Shown in pieces: positions 7,452 to 16,752 of a stretch of DNA of 64,000 bases (the first letter of the stretch is position 1; each line of letters starts with the position of its first letter). Below the pieces are notes generated by a model. It was not told the DNA's origin. It did no database searches and was given only the letters and a program-made list of their open reading frames with translations. Source of the stretch: Methylobacterium dankookense (lineage in GTDB: Bacteria; Pseudomonadota; Alphaproteobacteria; Rhizobiales; Beijerinckiaceae); assembly GCF_902141855.1 (NCBI RefSeq), contig NZ_CABFVH010000016.1:1-64000 (forward strand), read 5' to 3'. Made by a program: the position numbers and the translations under genes.

Positions 7452-8378
7452 ATGACCGCCCACGGCCTGCACCACGTCACCGCCTTCGCCGGGGACGCCG
7501 CGCGCAACCTCGACTTCTACACCCGCGTGCTCGGCCTGCGGCTCGTGAAGAAGACCGTCAACTTCGACGATCCGGGCACCTACCACCTCTATTACGGCGA
7601 CGAGACCGGCACGCCCGGCACCATCCTGACCTTCTTCCCCATCGCCAACGCCGCCCCGGGCCGGGTCGGAATCGGCGAGACCTCGGAGACGGCCTTCCGG
7701 GTGCCGCGCGCCTCGATCGGCTGGTGGACGCACCGCCTCGTCGCCCAGGGCGTGCGCCACGAGGCGCCCGTGCAGGTCTTCGGCGAGCCGACCCTCCGCT
7801 TCCGCGACCCCGACGGGATGATGCTCGCGCTCGTCGGCGTCGAGGATGCTGGAGAGGCGCCCGCCTGGACCCATGAGGTTCCGGCCGAGCATGCGGTCCG
7901 CGGCTTCCACGGGGTCACGCTGCTCCTCGCCGAGGCGGAGCGGACCGCCGCGATCCTCACCGGTGTCCTCGGCTTCAGCGAGGAGGGCCGCGAGGGGGCG
8001 GCGACGCGCTTCTCCAGCGGTGCGGTGCCGGGCGGCTACGTGACGATCCGGGCGGTGGGCGGCTTCCTCGCCGGGCGGCCCGGCGCGGGCTCGGTGCACC
8101 ACATCGCCTTCCGCGCCGCCGACGACGCGGCGCAGGGCGCGATGGTGGAGGTGCTGACGCGGGAGCACGGCCTCCACGTCACCGAGCAGCGCGACCGCAA
8201 CTACTTCCGCTCGGTCTACTTCCGCGAGCCCGGCGGCGTGCTGTTCGAGATCGCCACCGACGTGCCGGGCTTCGCCGTGGACGAGCCGGTGGAGACGCTC
8301 GGCAGCGCCCTCAAGCTGCCGGCCTTCCTCGAGCCGCACCGCCGGCAGATCGAGGAGGTCCTGCCCGCCGTCGCCTGA
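7452..8378 (+). CDS. VOC-family ring-cleaving dioxygenase, MhqO-like
   Basis: This 308-residue protein has two vicinal-oxygen-chelate (glyoxalase/bleomycin-resistance/dioxygenase) modules. Metal-ligand positions can be seen as His in LHHVTAFAGD, His in SVHHIAFRAAD and Glu in GVLFEIATDVPGF. MhqO-type proteins act in hydroquinone and methylhydroquinone resistance, probably as Fe(II) ring-cleavage enzymes. The ATG at 7452 follows GGAGG. A compact hairpin separates it from the MhqD-like hydrolase gene, so the two are probably co-transcribed and controlled by the divergent LysR. The substrate is inferred from this neighbourhood. Confidence 0.85.
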   Translation: MTAHGLHHVTAFAGDAARNLDFYTRVLGLRLVKKTVNFDDPGTYHLYYGDETGTPGTILTFFPIANAAPGRVGIGETSETAFRVPRASIGWWTHRLVAQGVRHEAPVQVFGEPTLRFRDPDGMMLALVGVEDAGEAPAWTHEVPAEHAVRGFHGVTLLLAEAERTAAILTGVLGFSEEGREGAATRFSSGAVPGGYVTIRAVGGFLAGRPGAGSVHHIAFRAADDAAQGAMVEVLTREHGLHVTEQRDRNYFRSVYFREPGGVLFEIATDVPGFAVDEPVETLGSALKLPAFLEPHRRQIEEVLPAVA

Positions 8379-8384
8379 ACCCGC

Positions 8385-8412
8385 GTCCCGCCCCCTCCGA
8401 GGGGGGCGGGAC
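8385..8412. other. Intercistronic hairpin
   Basis: An 11-bp perfect stem (GTCCCGCCCCC at 8385-8395 pairing with GGGGGCGGGAC at 8402-8412) lies in the 56-bp gap between two co-directional genes. There is no T tract, so it may be an mRNA-processing or stability element rather than a terminator. Confidence 0.5.
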
Positions 8413-8434
8413 CCTTCGCACGGAGTGTTTCGCC

Positions 8435-9079
8435 ATGTCCGCCCCGATGTCCGCCACCCTGTCCTTCATCCACCGCTTCGAGCCCGGCTCCGACCGGGCG
8501 AGGGCGCCCCTGCTCCTCCTGCACGGCACCGGGGGCGACGAGACCGACCTGCTGCCGCTCGGCCGCGCGGTGGCGCCGGGGGCGAGCCTGCTCGCGCCGC
8601 GGGGGCAGGTGCTGGAGCACGGCCAGCCGCGCTTCTTCCGGCGCCTCGCCGAGGGCGTGTTCGACGAGGCGGACCTGCGCGCCCGCGTGGACGACCTCGC
8701 CCGGTTCGTGGCCGAGGCGCGCGCCGCCTACGGCCTGCCGGCCCCGGTCGCGCTCGGCTTCTCGAACGGCGCCAACATCGCCGCCGCGACCCTGCTGCTG
8801 CGCCCGGAGGTGCTGGCCGGCGCCGCGCTGGTGCGGGCGATGGTGCCGCTTGCCGAGCCGCCGGAGGCGGATCTCGGGGGCAAGCCGGTGCTGATCCTGT
8901 CCGGTGCCATGGACCCGATCGTGCCGGCCGCGAACGCGCAGACGCTCGCCGGCCAGCTCGCCCGGGCCGTCGCCCGGGTCGAGCACCGCACCCTGCCCGC
9001 CGGGCACGGCCTCGGCCAGGCCGACGTGACGCTGCTGCGCAACTGGCTCGCCGCCGACGCGACGGACCGCACCGCCTGA
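8435..9079 (+). CDS. Alpha/beta hydrolase (carboxylesterase), MhqD-like
   Basis: This 214-residue hydrolase belongs to the phospholipase/carboxylesterase group. The oxyanion-hole HGTGGDETDL segment lies near residue 30, the nucleophile S110 in GFSNGA, the acid in GAMDPIVP and the catalytic His in GHGLGQ, so the triad is complete. Proteins of this type accompany MhqO ring-cleaving dioxygenases and are thought to hydrolyse quinone-derived products. No signal peptide is present, so it is cytoplasmic. It is followed by a family-A repeat that separates it from the converging DUF305 gene. Confidence 0.85.
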   Translation: MSAPMSATLSFIHRFEPGSDRARAPLLLLHGTGGDETDLLPLGRAVAPGASLLAPRGQVLEHGQPRFFRRLAEGVFDEADLRARVDDLARFVAEARAAYGLPAPVALGFSNGANIAAATLLLRPEVLAGAALVRAMVPLAEPPEADLGGKPVLILSGAMDPIVPAANAQTLAGQLARAVARVEHRTLPAGHGLGQADVTLLRNWLAADATDRTA

Positions 9080-9205
9080 ACCCGGGTTTCCAAAGGCCTC
9101 AGGCCTTTGGCGGGTCCGGGCGGAGCCCGGGAAGCCAAGGGCCGGGGCGCTGCCCCGGCACCCCGCCAAAGGCCTGAGGCCTTTGGGATCCCGGAATCGC
9201 GGGAC
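9080..9205. repeat. Intergenic palindromic repeat, family A, double copy between convergent genes
   Basis: Two mirrored copies of the same unit face each other. Palindromes CCAAAGGCCT/AGGCCTTTGG occur at 9090-9110 and, with a G centre, at 9166-9186. Between them are GGGCGGAGCCCGGG and GGGGCGCTGCCCC hairpins. The whole gap between the converging hydrolase and DUF305 genes is made of this repeat. It is the most complete copy of the family in the window. Confidence 0.8.
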
Positions 9206-9592
9206 TTACTCCGTGGCGCCCTTGCGCTTCAGGATGGCCTGCATCTGCGCGATCTCGCGCTCCTGGGCCGCCACGATGCCCTCGGCGAGCGCCCGGACCT
9301 CCGGGTCCTTGGAGTGGCGCAGGGCGATCCGGGCCATGGCGACGGCGCCGCGGTGATGGGGGATCATGCCGCGCACGAAGTCGACATCGACGTCGCCGGA
9401 GTAGCGGATGTCCATCTCCGTGTGCATCGCCGCGGCGGCGTCCCGGAATTCCCGGGTCGCCGGGCTGTCCGCGGCGCCCGCGCCGTGGCCGGCATGCCCG
9501 GCGTGATCGTGGCTCGCTGGGGCATTCTGCGCGCCGGCCGGGCCGGCGGCGAGCAGAGCGAGGACGAGGAGGGTTCGGGTCAGGGTCTTCAT
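9206..9592 (-). CDS. DUF305 periplasmic protein
   Basis: This 128-residue exported protein has a signal peptide (about residues 1-21), a His-rich linker ([13 protein letters not shown]) that could bind metal, and a four-helix DUF305 domain with the signature [15 protein letters not shown]305 proteins are often found with copper and other metal-resistance genes, but their chemistry is unsettled. It is the first gene after the family-A repeat on the minus strand and lies 23 bp downstream of the chromate transporter gene, so it may be the last gene of that operon. Confidence 0.85.
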   Translation of the reverse strand: MKTLTRTLLVLALLAAGPAGAQNAPASHDHAGHAGHGAGAADSPATREFRDAAAAMHTEMDIRYSGDVDVDFVRGMIPHHRGAVAMARIALRHSKDPEVRALAEGIVAAQEREIAQMQAILKRKGATE

Positions 9593-9615
9593 GATGGGAT
9601 CCTGGCGTTGCGGGA

Positions 9616-10977
9616 TCAGGCGAGGCCCGCGAGGCGGAGCGCGAGGCCGGCGAGCGCCGCGCCGGCGAGCACGGGGACCGTCCCGAGGCGCAGGCCGAAC
9701 ACCGCGACGAGCGCCGCCAGCGCGAGGAGGAGGGCGGCCGGGTCGAGGCTCGACGGCACCGGCAGGTCGAGGCGCAGGGGCCCGAGGGCGACGACCCGCG
9801 TCTCCGCGAAGATGGTGTGCAGGGCGAACCAGACGGCGAGGTTGAGGATCACGCCGACCACCGAGGCGGTGATGGCAGAGAGCGCGCCGGCCAGAGCCCG
9901 GTTGCCGCGCAGGCGCTCCACGTAAGGCGCGCCGGCGAAGATCCAGAGGAAGCAGGGCGCGAAGGTGACCCAGGTGGTGAGCAGGCCGCCCAGCGTGCCG
10001 GCCGCGAGCGGGGGCAGGGCGCCCGGGTTGCGGAAGGCCGCCATGAAGCCCACGAACTGCGTGACCATGATCAGCGGTCCGGGCGTGGTCTCGGCCATGC
10101 CGAGCCCGTCGAGCATCTCGCCGGGCTTGAGCCAGCCGTAATGCTCCACCGCCTGCTGGGCGACGTAGGAGAGCACCGCGTAGGCGCCCCCGAAGGTCAC
10201 CATCGCCATCTTCGAGAAGAACACCGCGATATGGCTGAAGACGTCGTCCGTCCCGAGGGCGAGGAGGACGAGCGCCACCGGCACCAGCCAGAGCGCGCCC
10301 CAGAGCGCCAGCATGCGCAGGGCCTGCCCGTGAGCGGGCCGCTCCTGCGGCAGGATCGCATCGCCGATCAGGTAGGGGCCGGCATCGGCCTTGGCCCCGC
10401 CGCCATGGCCGGCGCCGCGGAACTGGGACAGGCCGGCGCGCCCGCCGAGATAGCCGACGAGGCCGGCCGCCAGCACGATCAGCGGAAAGGGTACGTCGAG
10501 GACGAAGATCGCGACGAAGGCGGCGGCGGCGAGCGCCACCATCACCGGCCCCTTGAGCGCCCGCCGGCCGATGCGCAGCACCGCCTCGGCGACGATGGCG
10601 AGCACGGCGGCCTTGAGCCCGAAGAACAGGCCGGCGACGAAGCCGACATTGCCGTAGAGCGCGTAGATCCAGCTGAGCGCCATGATGGCGACGACGCCCG
10701 GCAGCACGAACAGTCCGCCCGCGACGAGGCCGCCGCGCGTGCCGTGCATCAGCCAGCCGATATAGGTGGCGAGCTGCTGCGCCTCGGGGCCGGGCAGCAG
10801 GGTGCAGAAGTTCAAGGCGTGCAGGAAGCGCGCCTCGGAGATCCAGCGCCGTTCCTCCACGAGGATGCGGTGCATCACCGCGATCTGCCCGGCCGGTCCG
10901 CCGAAGGAGAGCGCGGCCACCCGCGCCCAGACCGGCAGCGCCTGCGCCAGGGTGGGGAGGACGGGGGGTGCGCTCAC
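9616..10977 (-). CDS. chrA: Chromate transporter, long-chain ChrA family
   Basis: This 453-residue membrane protein has two homologous CHR domains. The N-terminal half carries the signature [12 protein letters not shown] and [16 protein letters not shown]; the C-terminal half carries [16 protein letters not shown] and [16 protein letters not shown]. The duplicated layout and about 10-12 hydrophobic segments are standard for ChrA. Some members expel chromate, but many chromosomal copies have other, unknown anion roles. The GTG start overlaps the stop of the upstream CNNM-type gene (GTGA), so expression is probably coupled. Confidence 0.9.
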   Translation of the reverse strand: MSAPPVLPTLAQALPVWARVAALSFGGPAGQIAVMHRILVEERRWISEARFLHALNFCTLLPGPEAQQLATYIGWLMHGTRGGLVAGGLFVLPGVVAIMALSWIYALYGNVGFVAGLFFGLKAAVLAIVAEAVLRIGRRALKGPVMVALAAAAFVAIFVLDVPFPLIVLAAGLVGYLGGRAGLSQFRGAGHGGGAKADAGPYLIGDAILPQERPAHGQALRMLALWGALWLVPVALVLLALGTDDVFSHIAVFFSKMAMVTFGGAYAVLSYVAQQAVEHYGWLKPGEMLDGLGMAETTPGPLIMVTQFVGFMAAFRNPGALPPLAAGTLGGLLTTWVTFAPCFLWIFAGAPYVERLRGNRALAGALSAITASVVGVILNLAVWFALHTIFAETRVVALGPLRLDLPVPSSLDPAALLLALAALVAVFGLRLGTVPVLAGAALAGLALRLAGLA

Positions 10978-12296
10978 TGGATCGGCGTCGCCAGGATCTT
11001 GTCGATCCGCCGCCCGTCCATGTCGATCACCTCCAGGCGCCAGCGCTGCGCCTCGACGTAGTCGCCCTCGGAGGGGATGTGGCCGAGGCGGACGATGACG
11101 AAGCCCGCGAGCGTGGTGAAGTCGTCCATCTCCGGCCGCTCGCCGAAGCCGAGCCGCTCGAAGGCCTCCTCGGCCGGCATCATGCCGTCGATGAGGAGCG
11201 AGCCGTCCTCGCGCTCGACCACGGAGGGCTCGTCGCCGGGCTCGGGGATGTCGCCCGCGATCGCCTCCAGCAGGTCGGTCGGCGTGACGATGCCCTCCAG
11301 GCTGCCGTACTCGTCCACCACGATCGCCATCTGCACGGGCTTCTTCTGGAAGGTCTCCAGCACGGCGAGCACCGACATCGCCTCGTGCACCACGATGGGC
11401 TCGCGCGTCACCGCCGCGATGTCGATGGGGCGGCCGTCGAGCACCTGGTCGAGCAGGTCCTGCTTGCGCAGCACGCCCACCACCTCGTCCACGGTGCCGC
11501 GGCTCACCACGATCTGGGCGTGGTTGCAGTCGCGCACCGCCTTCAGCATCCGCTCGCGCTCCTCCTCGGTATCGACCCACTCGATGTCCGGGCGCGGCGT
11601 CATCACCTCGCGGATGCGGCGGTCGCCGAGCGCGAAGATCCGCTCCACCGCCTCCTGCTGCGCCTCCTCCAGCAGACCTGCCTGGCGGCTCGCCTCGACG
11701 AGGAGGGTCAGCTCGGCGGTGGAGTGCTGGGAGCCCTCGCCGTGGCCGGGCTGCAGCCCGCACAGGCGCAGCACGCCGTTGCCGAGGCCGTTCAGCACCA
11801 CGATGGCCGGCCGGAACACCAGCAGGAACAGGCCGAGCGGCCGCACGATGGCGAGCGCCGTGCGCTCGCTGCGCTGGAGCGCGAGGCTCTTCGGGGCGAG
11901 CTCGCCCAGCACGATGTGGAGCGCCGTGATCACGATGAAGGAGACCGCCACCGCGAGGGTGTGGGCCCCGGCCTGCGGCAGGCTGCCGGGGAGCCAGGCC
12001 AAAGCCGGCTCGACGAGGTGGGCGAGCGCCGGCTCGCCGACCCAGCCGAGCGCCAGGGACGAGATGGTGATGCCGAGCTGCGTCGCGGCGAGATGCGCGT
12101 CGAGATGGTCGGTGGCGCGCATCAGCGCCCGGGCGTTGGTGCGCCCCTCCGAGACCAGCTCGCTGACGCGGCTGCGGCGCACCGCGACGAGGGCGAACTC
12201 CGCCGCCACGAAGAAGCCGTTGGCGAAGACCAGGGCGAGCACGGCGAACAGGCCCAGGGCCGTCGCCCACACGTCGTCGGGAATCGTCGTCTCCAT
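10974..12296 (-). CDS. CNNM/CorC-type membrane protein (hemolysin family) with CBS pair and CorC_HlyC domain
   Basis: This protein of about 440 residues starts at the ATG at 12296. It has an N-terminal DUF21 membrane domain ([35 protein letters not shown], and the [18 protein letters not shown] motif), a cytoplasmic CBS-domain pair (from [11 protein letters not shown] onward) and a C-terminal CorC_HlyC domain. Relatives are implicated in Mg2+ or Co2+ efflux; the name hemolysin is historical. It is coupled to chrA by a 4-bp overlap, suggesting a small ion-homeostasis operon with DUF305. Confidence 0.9.
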   Translation of the reverse strand: METTIPDDVWATALGLFAVLALVFANGFFVAAEFALVAVRRSRVSELVSEGRTNARALMRATDHLDAHLAATQLGITISSLALGWVGEPALAHLVEPALAWLPGSLPQAGAHTLAVAVSFIVITALHIVLGELAPKSLALQRSERTALAIVRPLGLFLLVFRPAIVVLNGLGNGVLRLCGLQPGHGEGSQHSTAELTLLVEASRQAGLLEEAQQEAVERIFALGDRRIREVMTPRPDIEWVDTEEERERMLKAVRDCNHAQIVVSRGTVDEVVGVLRKQDLLDQVLDGRPIDIAAVTREPIVVHEAMSVLAVLETFQKKPVQMAIVVDEYGSLEGIVTPTDLLEAIAGDIPEPGDEPSVVEREDGSLLIDGMMPAEEAFERLGFGERPEMDDFTTLAGFVIVRLGHIPSEGDYVEAQRWRLEVIDMDGRRIDKILATPIQ

Positions 12297-12385
12297 CGGC
12301 GGTCCGAGCGGTTCTAGCCGCAAGCGTCGCCAGCGGCCAGGGGTGGGCCCGCGCAAACCGCGGCGGGATGGGCTATTCCCGCCCC

Positions 12386-12712
12386 ATGCTCACGCTCGCC
12401 GCCTATAGCGCCGCCGCGCTCGCCGAGATCGCCGGCTGCTTCGCCTTCTGGGCGGTGCTGCGCCACGGGCGCTCCGCCCTGTGGCTGCTGCCGGGGCTGG
12501 CGAGCCTCGCCCTGTTCGCCTGGCTGCTGACCCGGGTGGAGGCGGAGGCCGCGGGACGCGCCTACGCGGCCTATGGCGGCGTCTACATCGCGGCCTCGCT
12601 GCTCTGGCTCTGGGCGGCGGAGGGGCAGCGGCCGGACCGCTGGGACCTCGTCGGCGGCGCCGTGGCGCTGGCGGGCGCCGCCCTGATCCTCGCCGGGCCG
12701 AGAGGAACCTGA
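12386..12712 (+). CDS. YnfA-family (UPF0060) small membrane protein
   Basis: This 108-residue protein has four hydrophobic segments and the family motifs [38 protein letters not shown] and a closing [15 protein letters not shown]. YnfA-type proteins resemble the small multidrug-resistance transporters in fold, but their substrates are poorly defined. I took the second ATG (12386) because family members begin at this point. It is divergent from the CNNM-type gene. Confidence 0.9.
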   Translation: MLTLAAYSAAALAEIAGCFAFWAVLRHGRSALWLLPGLASLALFAWLLTRVEAEAAGRAYAAYGGVYIAASLLWLWAAEGQRPDRWDLVGGAVALAGAALILAGPRGT

Positions 12713-12776
12713 GAGGGGAACCCTGGGCGCGCGGGGCGATTCTGCCGGGCGAGCCTCAGCCGGACGACCCGCCTTC

Positions 12777-13346
12777 ATGACCGCTAAACCCCTCGCCCCC
12801 GCCGCCTTCCGCGCCCCCGCGATCCTGCTCTCGGGAACCGTCGACCACGACATGTACCGGGACTTCCGCCGCCAGCTCGACGGGGCGGAGGGGCGCGACC
12901 TCGTGGTGGTGGAATTGTCGACGCTCGGCGGCGACCCGGAGGTGGCGCGCATGATGGGCGAGGACATCCGCTTCCACAGCGAGACCGACGCGCGCCGCCG
13001 CTTCGTCTTCCTCGGCAAGGCGGCGATCTACTCGGCCGGCACCACCTTCATGAGCTTCTTCGCGCGACCCAACCGCTACCTCACCCGCGGCACGCGGCTG
13101 ATGATCCACGAGCGCAAGATGAACAAGCAGCTCACGGTGAGCGGCCCGCTCACCACCTGCATCGCCGGCCTGAAGGCCACGCTCCACGAGATCGAATGCT
13201 CGATCGCGATCCAGAACGAGGGCTTCGCCAACCTGATCCGCGGCTCGCAGGTGACGATGGAGGAGGTGCTGCGACGCGCACCCGAGAACTGGTACATCGA
13301 GGCCGAGCGGGCGCGTGAACTCGGGCTGATCGAGGCGGTCCTGTAG
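12777..13346 (+). CDS. ClpP-like serine peptidase (S14 family)
   Basis: This 189-residue protein has the ClpP/crotonase fold. LLSGTVDHDMYRDF lies near the start, the nucleophile region reads IYSAGTTFM and the catalytic histidine region reads RLMIHERKM, matching the ClpP Ser and His positions. It is shorter and more divergent than housekeeping ClpP, with no clear ClpX/ClpA docking features that I can identify. No signal peptide is evident. Solitary ClpP-like proteins like this occur in Methylobacterium-type genomes, but their target is unknown. The catalytic aspartate could not be assigned with certainty. Confidence 0.75.
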   Translation: MTAKPLAPAAFRAPAILLSGTVDHDMYRDFRRQLDGAEGRDLVVVELSTLGGDPEVARMMGEDIRFHSETDARRRFVFLGKAAIYSAGTTFMSFFARPNRYLTRGTRLMIHERKMNKQLTVSGPLTTCIAGLKATLHEIECSIAIQNEGFANLIRGSQVTMEEVLRRAPENWYIEAERARELGLIEAVL

Positions 13347-13347
13347 A

Positions 13348-13391
13348 GCATTTTCCGCGGAGGTGGTGGCCGGCTCCGCGAAAGAAAATGC
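13348..13391. repeat. Inverted repeat between convergent genes
   Basis: GCATTTTC-CGCGGA (13348-13361) mirrors TCCGCG-AAA-GAAAATGC (13375-13391) directly after the ClpP-like gene stop. It is AT-richer than the surroundings and lies in the gap before a converging hypothetical gene, so it may end transcription. Confidence 0.5.
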
Positions 13392-13455
13392 GCCCTCATC
13401 AATCGGTTAGAGGATTTTCTGTGATCCGAGGATCATGGAAGATCCTCCAGCGCGC

Positions 13456-13752
13456 CTACACCGCCTCCTCCCCCGGCGAGGGCTCGGCCGCAGCGGCGCC
13501 CGCCTCCGGGGCCGCCCCCGTCACAGGGGCCGCCTCGACCAGCGTGCCGACGAGGTCGACGAGCGCCCGCCGCTCCGGCGCGTCCGGATTGCCCGCGAGG
13601 AAGGACGCGAGCCCGATCCGCTCGGGGCGCCCGCCCGAGGCCGGGGCCGGCTCGTGCAGGATGTGAACCGTGCCGTGGACCGTATCCGGGTCCCGCGCCA
13701 GCGACCAGCGGTCGCCATTCGGGCTCGCATGGATCAGGCGCTGCGCGATCAT
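13456..13752 (-). CDS. Small hypothetical protein
   Basis: This 98-residue soluble protein starts at an ATG at 13752. The N-terminal third (RLIHASPNGDRWSLARD, then VHILHEPAPASGG) looks folded, and the C-terminal third is a low-complexity Ala/Pro/Glu tail. I do not recognise the family. It follows the two glycosyltransferase genes on the same strand after about 50 bp and could be the last gene of that operon. Proteins with the opening pattern SPNGDRW(S/T)L and a hydrophobic LVDLVGTL helix recur in alphaproteobacterial genomes, but no function is known to me. Confidence 0.6.
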   Translation of the reverse strand: MIAQRLIHASPNGDRWSLARDPDTVHGTVHILHEPAPASGGRPERIGLASFLAGNPDAPERRALVDLVGTLVEAAPVTGAAPEAGAAAAEPSPGEEAV

Positions 13753-13801
13753 GTCCGTCCCCCCTTCATCCGAGGGTCAACGCGCGCCCGCGCCGTTCGC
13801 C

Positions 13802-14752
13802 TCACCGCCCCGGGACCGCGCCCGGGATCACGCGCAGCAGCCCGGGCGCGGCGCCGGCCAGCAGGGCGCCGGCCCGCAGCACCTCGGCCGCCTCGCGCGG
13901 GCTGCGCCGCAGGGCGGCCAGCGCGAGGCGCATCGGCACCTGCGCGAGGAGGGAGAGGGCGAGGAGCGCGAGCGCCGTGGCGCGGCCGTGATGCTTGCCC
14001 GCGTAGAGCACGCCGCTGCGCAGGATGTAGAACAGCCGGTGCGCCCTGGCCTGCCGGGTGGTGCCCTGGCCCTCGTGGCGGATGACCGCGCCGGCCACGT
14101 GGCGCACCGCGAAGCCCGCCTGCCGCGCGCGCAGGCAGAGGTCGACATCCTCGTAATAGACGAAGAAGCGCGGATCGAAGCCGGCGAGCCGGGCGAACAG
14201 GTCGCGCCGGATCATCAGGAAGGCGCCCATCACCTGGTCGACGGCGCGGTCCTCCAGATGGTCCCACTCGGTCATGAAATGGGTCGGCACGAGGCCGAGC
14301 CGGTCGAGGAGCAGCGCCTGGCCGAGGAGGCTCGAAGCGGTGGGCGCCCGGGCGCAGCTGCGCTCGACGTTGCCGTCGGCCGCCACCTGCCGCGCGCCGA
14401 CGATGCCGGTGGCCGGGTCGGCCATGAGCGCCGCGTAGGCCGTGCGCAGGCTCTCGGCCGTGACGCGGGTATCGGGGTTGAGGAACAGGATCGCCCCGGC
14501 CCGGCCCTCCGCCGCGCCGCGGTTGCAGGCCCGGGCGAAGCCGAGATTCGCGCCGGCGCGGACCACCCGCGGCCCGTGCGCCAGGGCCGGCAGGCCGTCC
14601 GCCGAGCCGTCCGTGGAGCCGTTGTCGACCACCACGACATGGAGCGCCAGCGCATCGCCGAGCTCGGCCTCCGCCGCCGCGAGGCTCGCGAGGCAGGCCC
14701 GCACCAGGCCGCCGCCGTTCCAGTTGACGATCACGATGTCGAGGTCGCTCAC
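13802..14752 (-). CDS. Family 2 glycosyltransferase (rhamnosyltransferase-like)
   Basis: This 316-residue GT-A enzyme starts at a GTG that overlaps the stop of the upstream glycosyltransferase (GTGA). It shows the GT2 pattern: DIVIVNWNGGG at the N-terminus, VVVDNGSTDGSADG, the LFLNPDTRV metal-site region, and FFVYYEDVDLCLRARQAGF for the acceptor-side acidic residues. The C-terminal hydrophobic stretch suggests membrane association. Such enzymes add rhamnose or similar sugars to surface polysaccharide. Donor and acceptor cannot be told from the sequence. Confidence 0.85.
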   Translation of the reverse strand: MSDLDIVIVNWNGGGLVRACLASLAAAEAELGDALALHVVVVDNGSTDGSADGLPALAHGPRVVRAGANLGFARACNRGAAEGRAGAILFLNPDTRVTAESLRTAYAALMADPATGIVGARQVAADGNVERSCARAPTASSLLGQALLLDRLGLVPTHFMTEWDHLEDRAVDQVMGAFLMIRRDLFARLAGFDPRFFVYYEDVDLCLRARQAGFAVRHVAGAVIRHEGQGTTRQARAHRLFYILRSGVLYAGKHHGRATALALLALSLLAQVPMRLALAALRRSPREAAEVLRAGALLAGAAPGLLRVIPGAVPGR

Positions 14753-15696
14753 GGACGCGTCTCCGGCGGCGGGGTCGCGGGCAAGGGCGCGGGCAAGGTC
14801 CCAGGCAGGTCGCGCGGCGGCCCGAGGCGCCCGGCGAGCCCGTCGCGGAGCGCCTCGGCGAGGCGCAGCAGGACGCGCGGGCGGAAGCCGGAATCGGCCC
14901 AGTAGAGCCCGATCTGCACCGGCAGATAGGCCGCCTGCCGCAGCTTCCAGCGGACGGGCAGGTGGGGCAGGCGCAGGCCGTAGACGGCGTTGCGCAGGTA
15001 GGTCGCCATCCGGAACAGGGGCTGGCGCGCCATGGCGAGCCCGAAGGGCCCTCGGATCGTGCCGGAGCCGACATGGTGGTGCAGGCCCGTCGCCTCCTCC
15101 ATCCAGCAGCCGTAGCCGCGCGCCCAGGCGCGGTAGCACCATTCGAGGTCGACCCCGTCGATGAAATAGTCCGCCCGGAACGGGCCGACCGCCGCGAAGG
15201 CGGCAAGATCCACCAGCGAGCCGGAGGTCGCCAGGAACCCGACCGGGACGAGGCTGCCGCGCCGCGCCGCGCCGGGATGGGCGGGGAAGCCCGGCACCTT
15301 GTGGCCCGGCCCCGCGAGCGGCCGCGGCCCGACCACGGCGGCGGCGAGCCCGTCCGCGGCGAGGCGGGCATGGGCGGCGGCGAGCGTCTCCACCATGCCG
15401 GGGGCGGGCAGGGCGTCCTGGTCGAGGAGGAGGAGGTGGCGTGCGCCAATCTCCCGGGCGGCGCCCGCCAGGCCGTTCAGCGCGGCGGCGATGCCGAGAT
15501 TGGCGCCCCCCGAGAGCAGGCGCACCCCCGCCGCGGCGAGCGTGGCGGCGGCCTCCGCCGAGACGCCGCCATTCTCGAAGGCAATCAGCGGTCCGGCCGC
15601 CCCGCGGGCGCGCTCCGCCACCCGGGCGATCTGCTCGGGCGTCGGGCGGAACAGGGTGATGCCGACGGCGACGGCGCCGCCCTCTCTCGGATCCAT
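14749..15696 (-). CDS. Family 2 glycosyltransferase
   Basis: This GT2 enzyme of about 315 residues starts at the ATG at 15696 (MDPREGGAVAVGITLF); an earlier in-frame ATG at 15759 would add 21 unlikely residues. Diagnostic parts are LIAFENGGVS, LSGGANLGIAAALNG, HLLLLDQDALPAPG (the DXD-like metal site) and FIDGVDLEWCYRAWARGYG. The layout matches RfbF/WbbL-type rhamnosyltransferases. It is translationally coupled to the second GT2 gene, so the two probably act in sequence on one surface glycan. Confidence 0.85.
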   Translation of the reverse strand: MDPREGGAVAVGITLFRPTPEQIARVAERARGAAGPLIAFENGGVSAEAAATLAAAGVRLLSGGANLGIAAALNGLAGAAREIGARHLLLLDQDALPAPGMVETLAAAHARLAADGLAAAVVGPRPLAGPGHKVPGFPAHPGAARRGSLVPVGFLATSGSLVDLAAFAAVGPFRADYFIDGVDLEWCYRAWARGYGCWMEEATGLHHHVGSGTIRGPFGLAMARQPLFRMATYLRNAVYGLRLPHLPVRWKLRQAAYLPVQIGLYWADSGFRPRVLLRLAEALRDGLAGRLGPPRDLPGTLPAPLPATPPPETRP

Positions 15697-15843
15697 GCGG
15701 CGAGGCTCTTCGCAGGCGAAGGCGTCCGTCTGCGGCGGGACCGGCCCGGGGTCAATCACCGGAGCGGATCGGCGCAGCCCCTTCGCCTCGGCCGCACGCG
15801 CCCTAGTTCAGCGCTCCCGAACCCCCGAGCCGGGAGGACCCGC

Positions 15844-16752
15844 ATGTCCCTGTCCCGCCGCGCCCTCCTCGCCGCCGGCAGCCTTGTGCCCCTGATGCCG
15901 CGCGGGCTTCTCGCCGCAGAGGAGGGGCTGATCCGCCGGCCGATCCCGAAGAGTGGCGAGCCCCTGCCCGCCATGGGCATCGGCACCTCGCGCCGCTACG
16001 AGGTCGAGCCGACGCCCGACAAGCTCGCCCCCCTCGACGAGGCCGTGCGCCGCTTCGTCGCGCTCGGCGGCACGGTGATCGACACCGCCCCGAGCTACGG
16101 CACTGCCGAGGACGTGCTGGGCAAGATCTTCGCGAAGGGCGACCTGCGCTCCAAGGTCTTCCTGGCGAGCAAGGTCGGCACCGCGGGCGCCGAGGGCGGC
16201 CGGGCCGAGATCGAGCGCTCCTTCAAGCGGATGGGCGTGGACGTGATCGACCTGATCGCGGTCCACAACCTGATCGACACGAAGACCAATCTCGCCACGC
16301 TCCGCGACCTCAAGGAGAGGAAGCGGATCCGCTATGTCGGCGTCACGGTCTGGCGCGACGGGCAGTTCGCCGATCTCGAGCCGGTGCTGAAGGCCGAGCC
16401 CCTCGACTTCGTGCAGGTGAACTATGCCGTCGACAACCGCGCGGCGGCCGAGCGCGTGCTGCCGCTCGCGGCCGAGAAGGGCGTCGCCGTGATGGTCAAC
16501 GTGCCCTTCGGGCGCGACCGGCTGTTCAAGGCGGTGCAGGGCAAGCCGGTGCCGGATTTCGCCAAGGGCTTCGGCTGCGAGACCTGGCCGCAATTCTTCC
16601 TGAAATACGTCCTCGGCCACCCGGCCGTGACCTGCCCGATCCCGGGCATGGCCAAGGCCGCTTACGTCGAGGACAACCTCGGCGCCGCCCGCGGGCGCCT
16701 GCCCGACGCGGCCGAGCGCCGCCAGATGGAGACCTTCATCGATGCGCTCTGA
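15844..16752 (+). CDS. Aldo/keto reductase family protein with Tat-type signal
   Basis: This 302-residue protein carries a twin-arginine signal (SRRALLAAGSLVPLMPRGLL) before an aldo/keto reductase barrel. The catalytic Asp and Tyr are in VIDTAPSYGTAEDVLG, Lys in FLASKVGT and His in IAVHNLID. AKRs normally use cytoplasmic NADPH, so a Tat-exported member with a complete tetrad is odd; the cofactor may be inserted before export, as in glucose-fructose oxidoreductase. It overlaps the next gene by 11 bp, and that gene also has a Tat signal. Confidence 0.85.
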   Translation: MSLSRRALLAAGSLVPLMPRGLLAAEEGLIRRPIPKSGEPLPAMGIGTSRRYEVEPTPDKLAPLDEAVRRFVALGGTVIDTAPSYGTAEDVLGKIFAKGDLRSKVFLASKVGTAGAEGGRAEIERSFKRMGVDVIDLIAVHNLIDTKTNLATLRDLKERKRIRYVGVTVWRDGQFADLEPVLKAEPLDFVQVNYAVDNRAAAERVLPLAAEKGVAVMVNVPFGRDRLFKAVQGKPVPDFAKGFGCETWPQFFLKYVLGHPAVTCPIPGMAKAAYVEDNLGAARGRLPDAAERRQMETFIDAL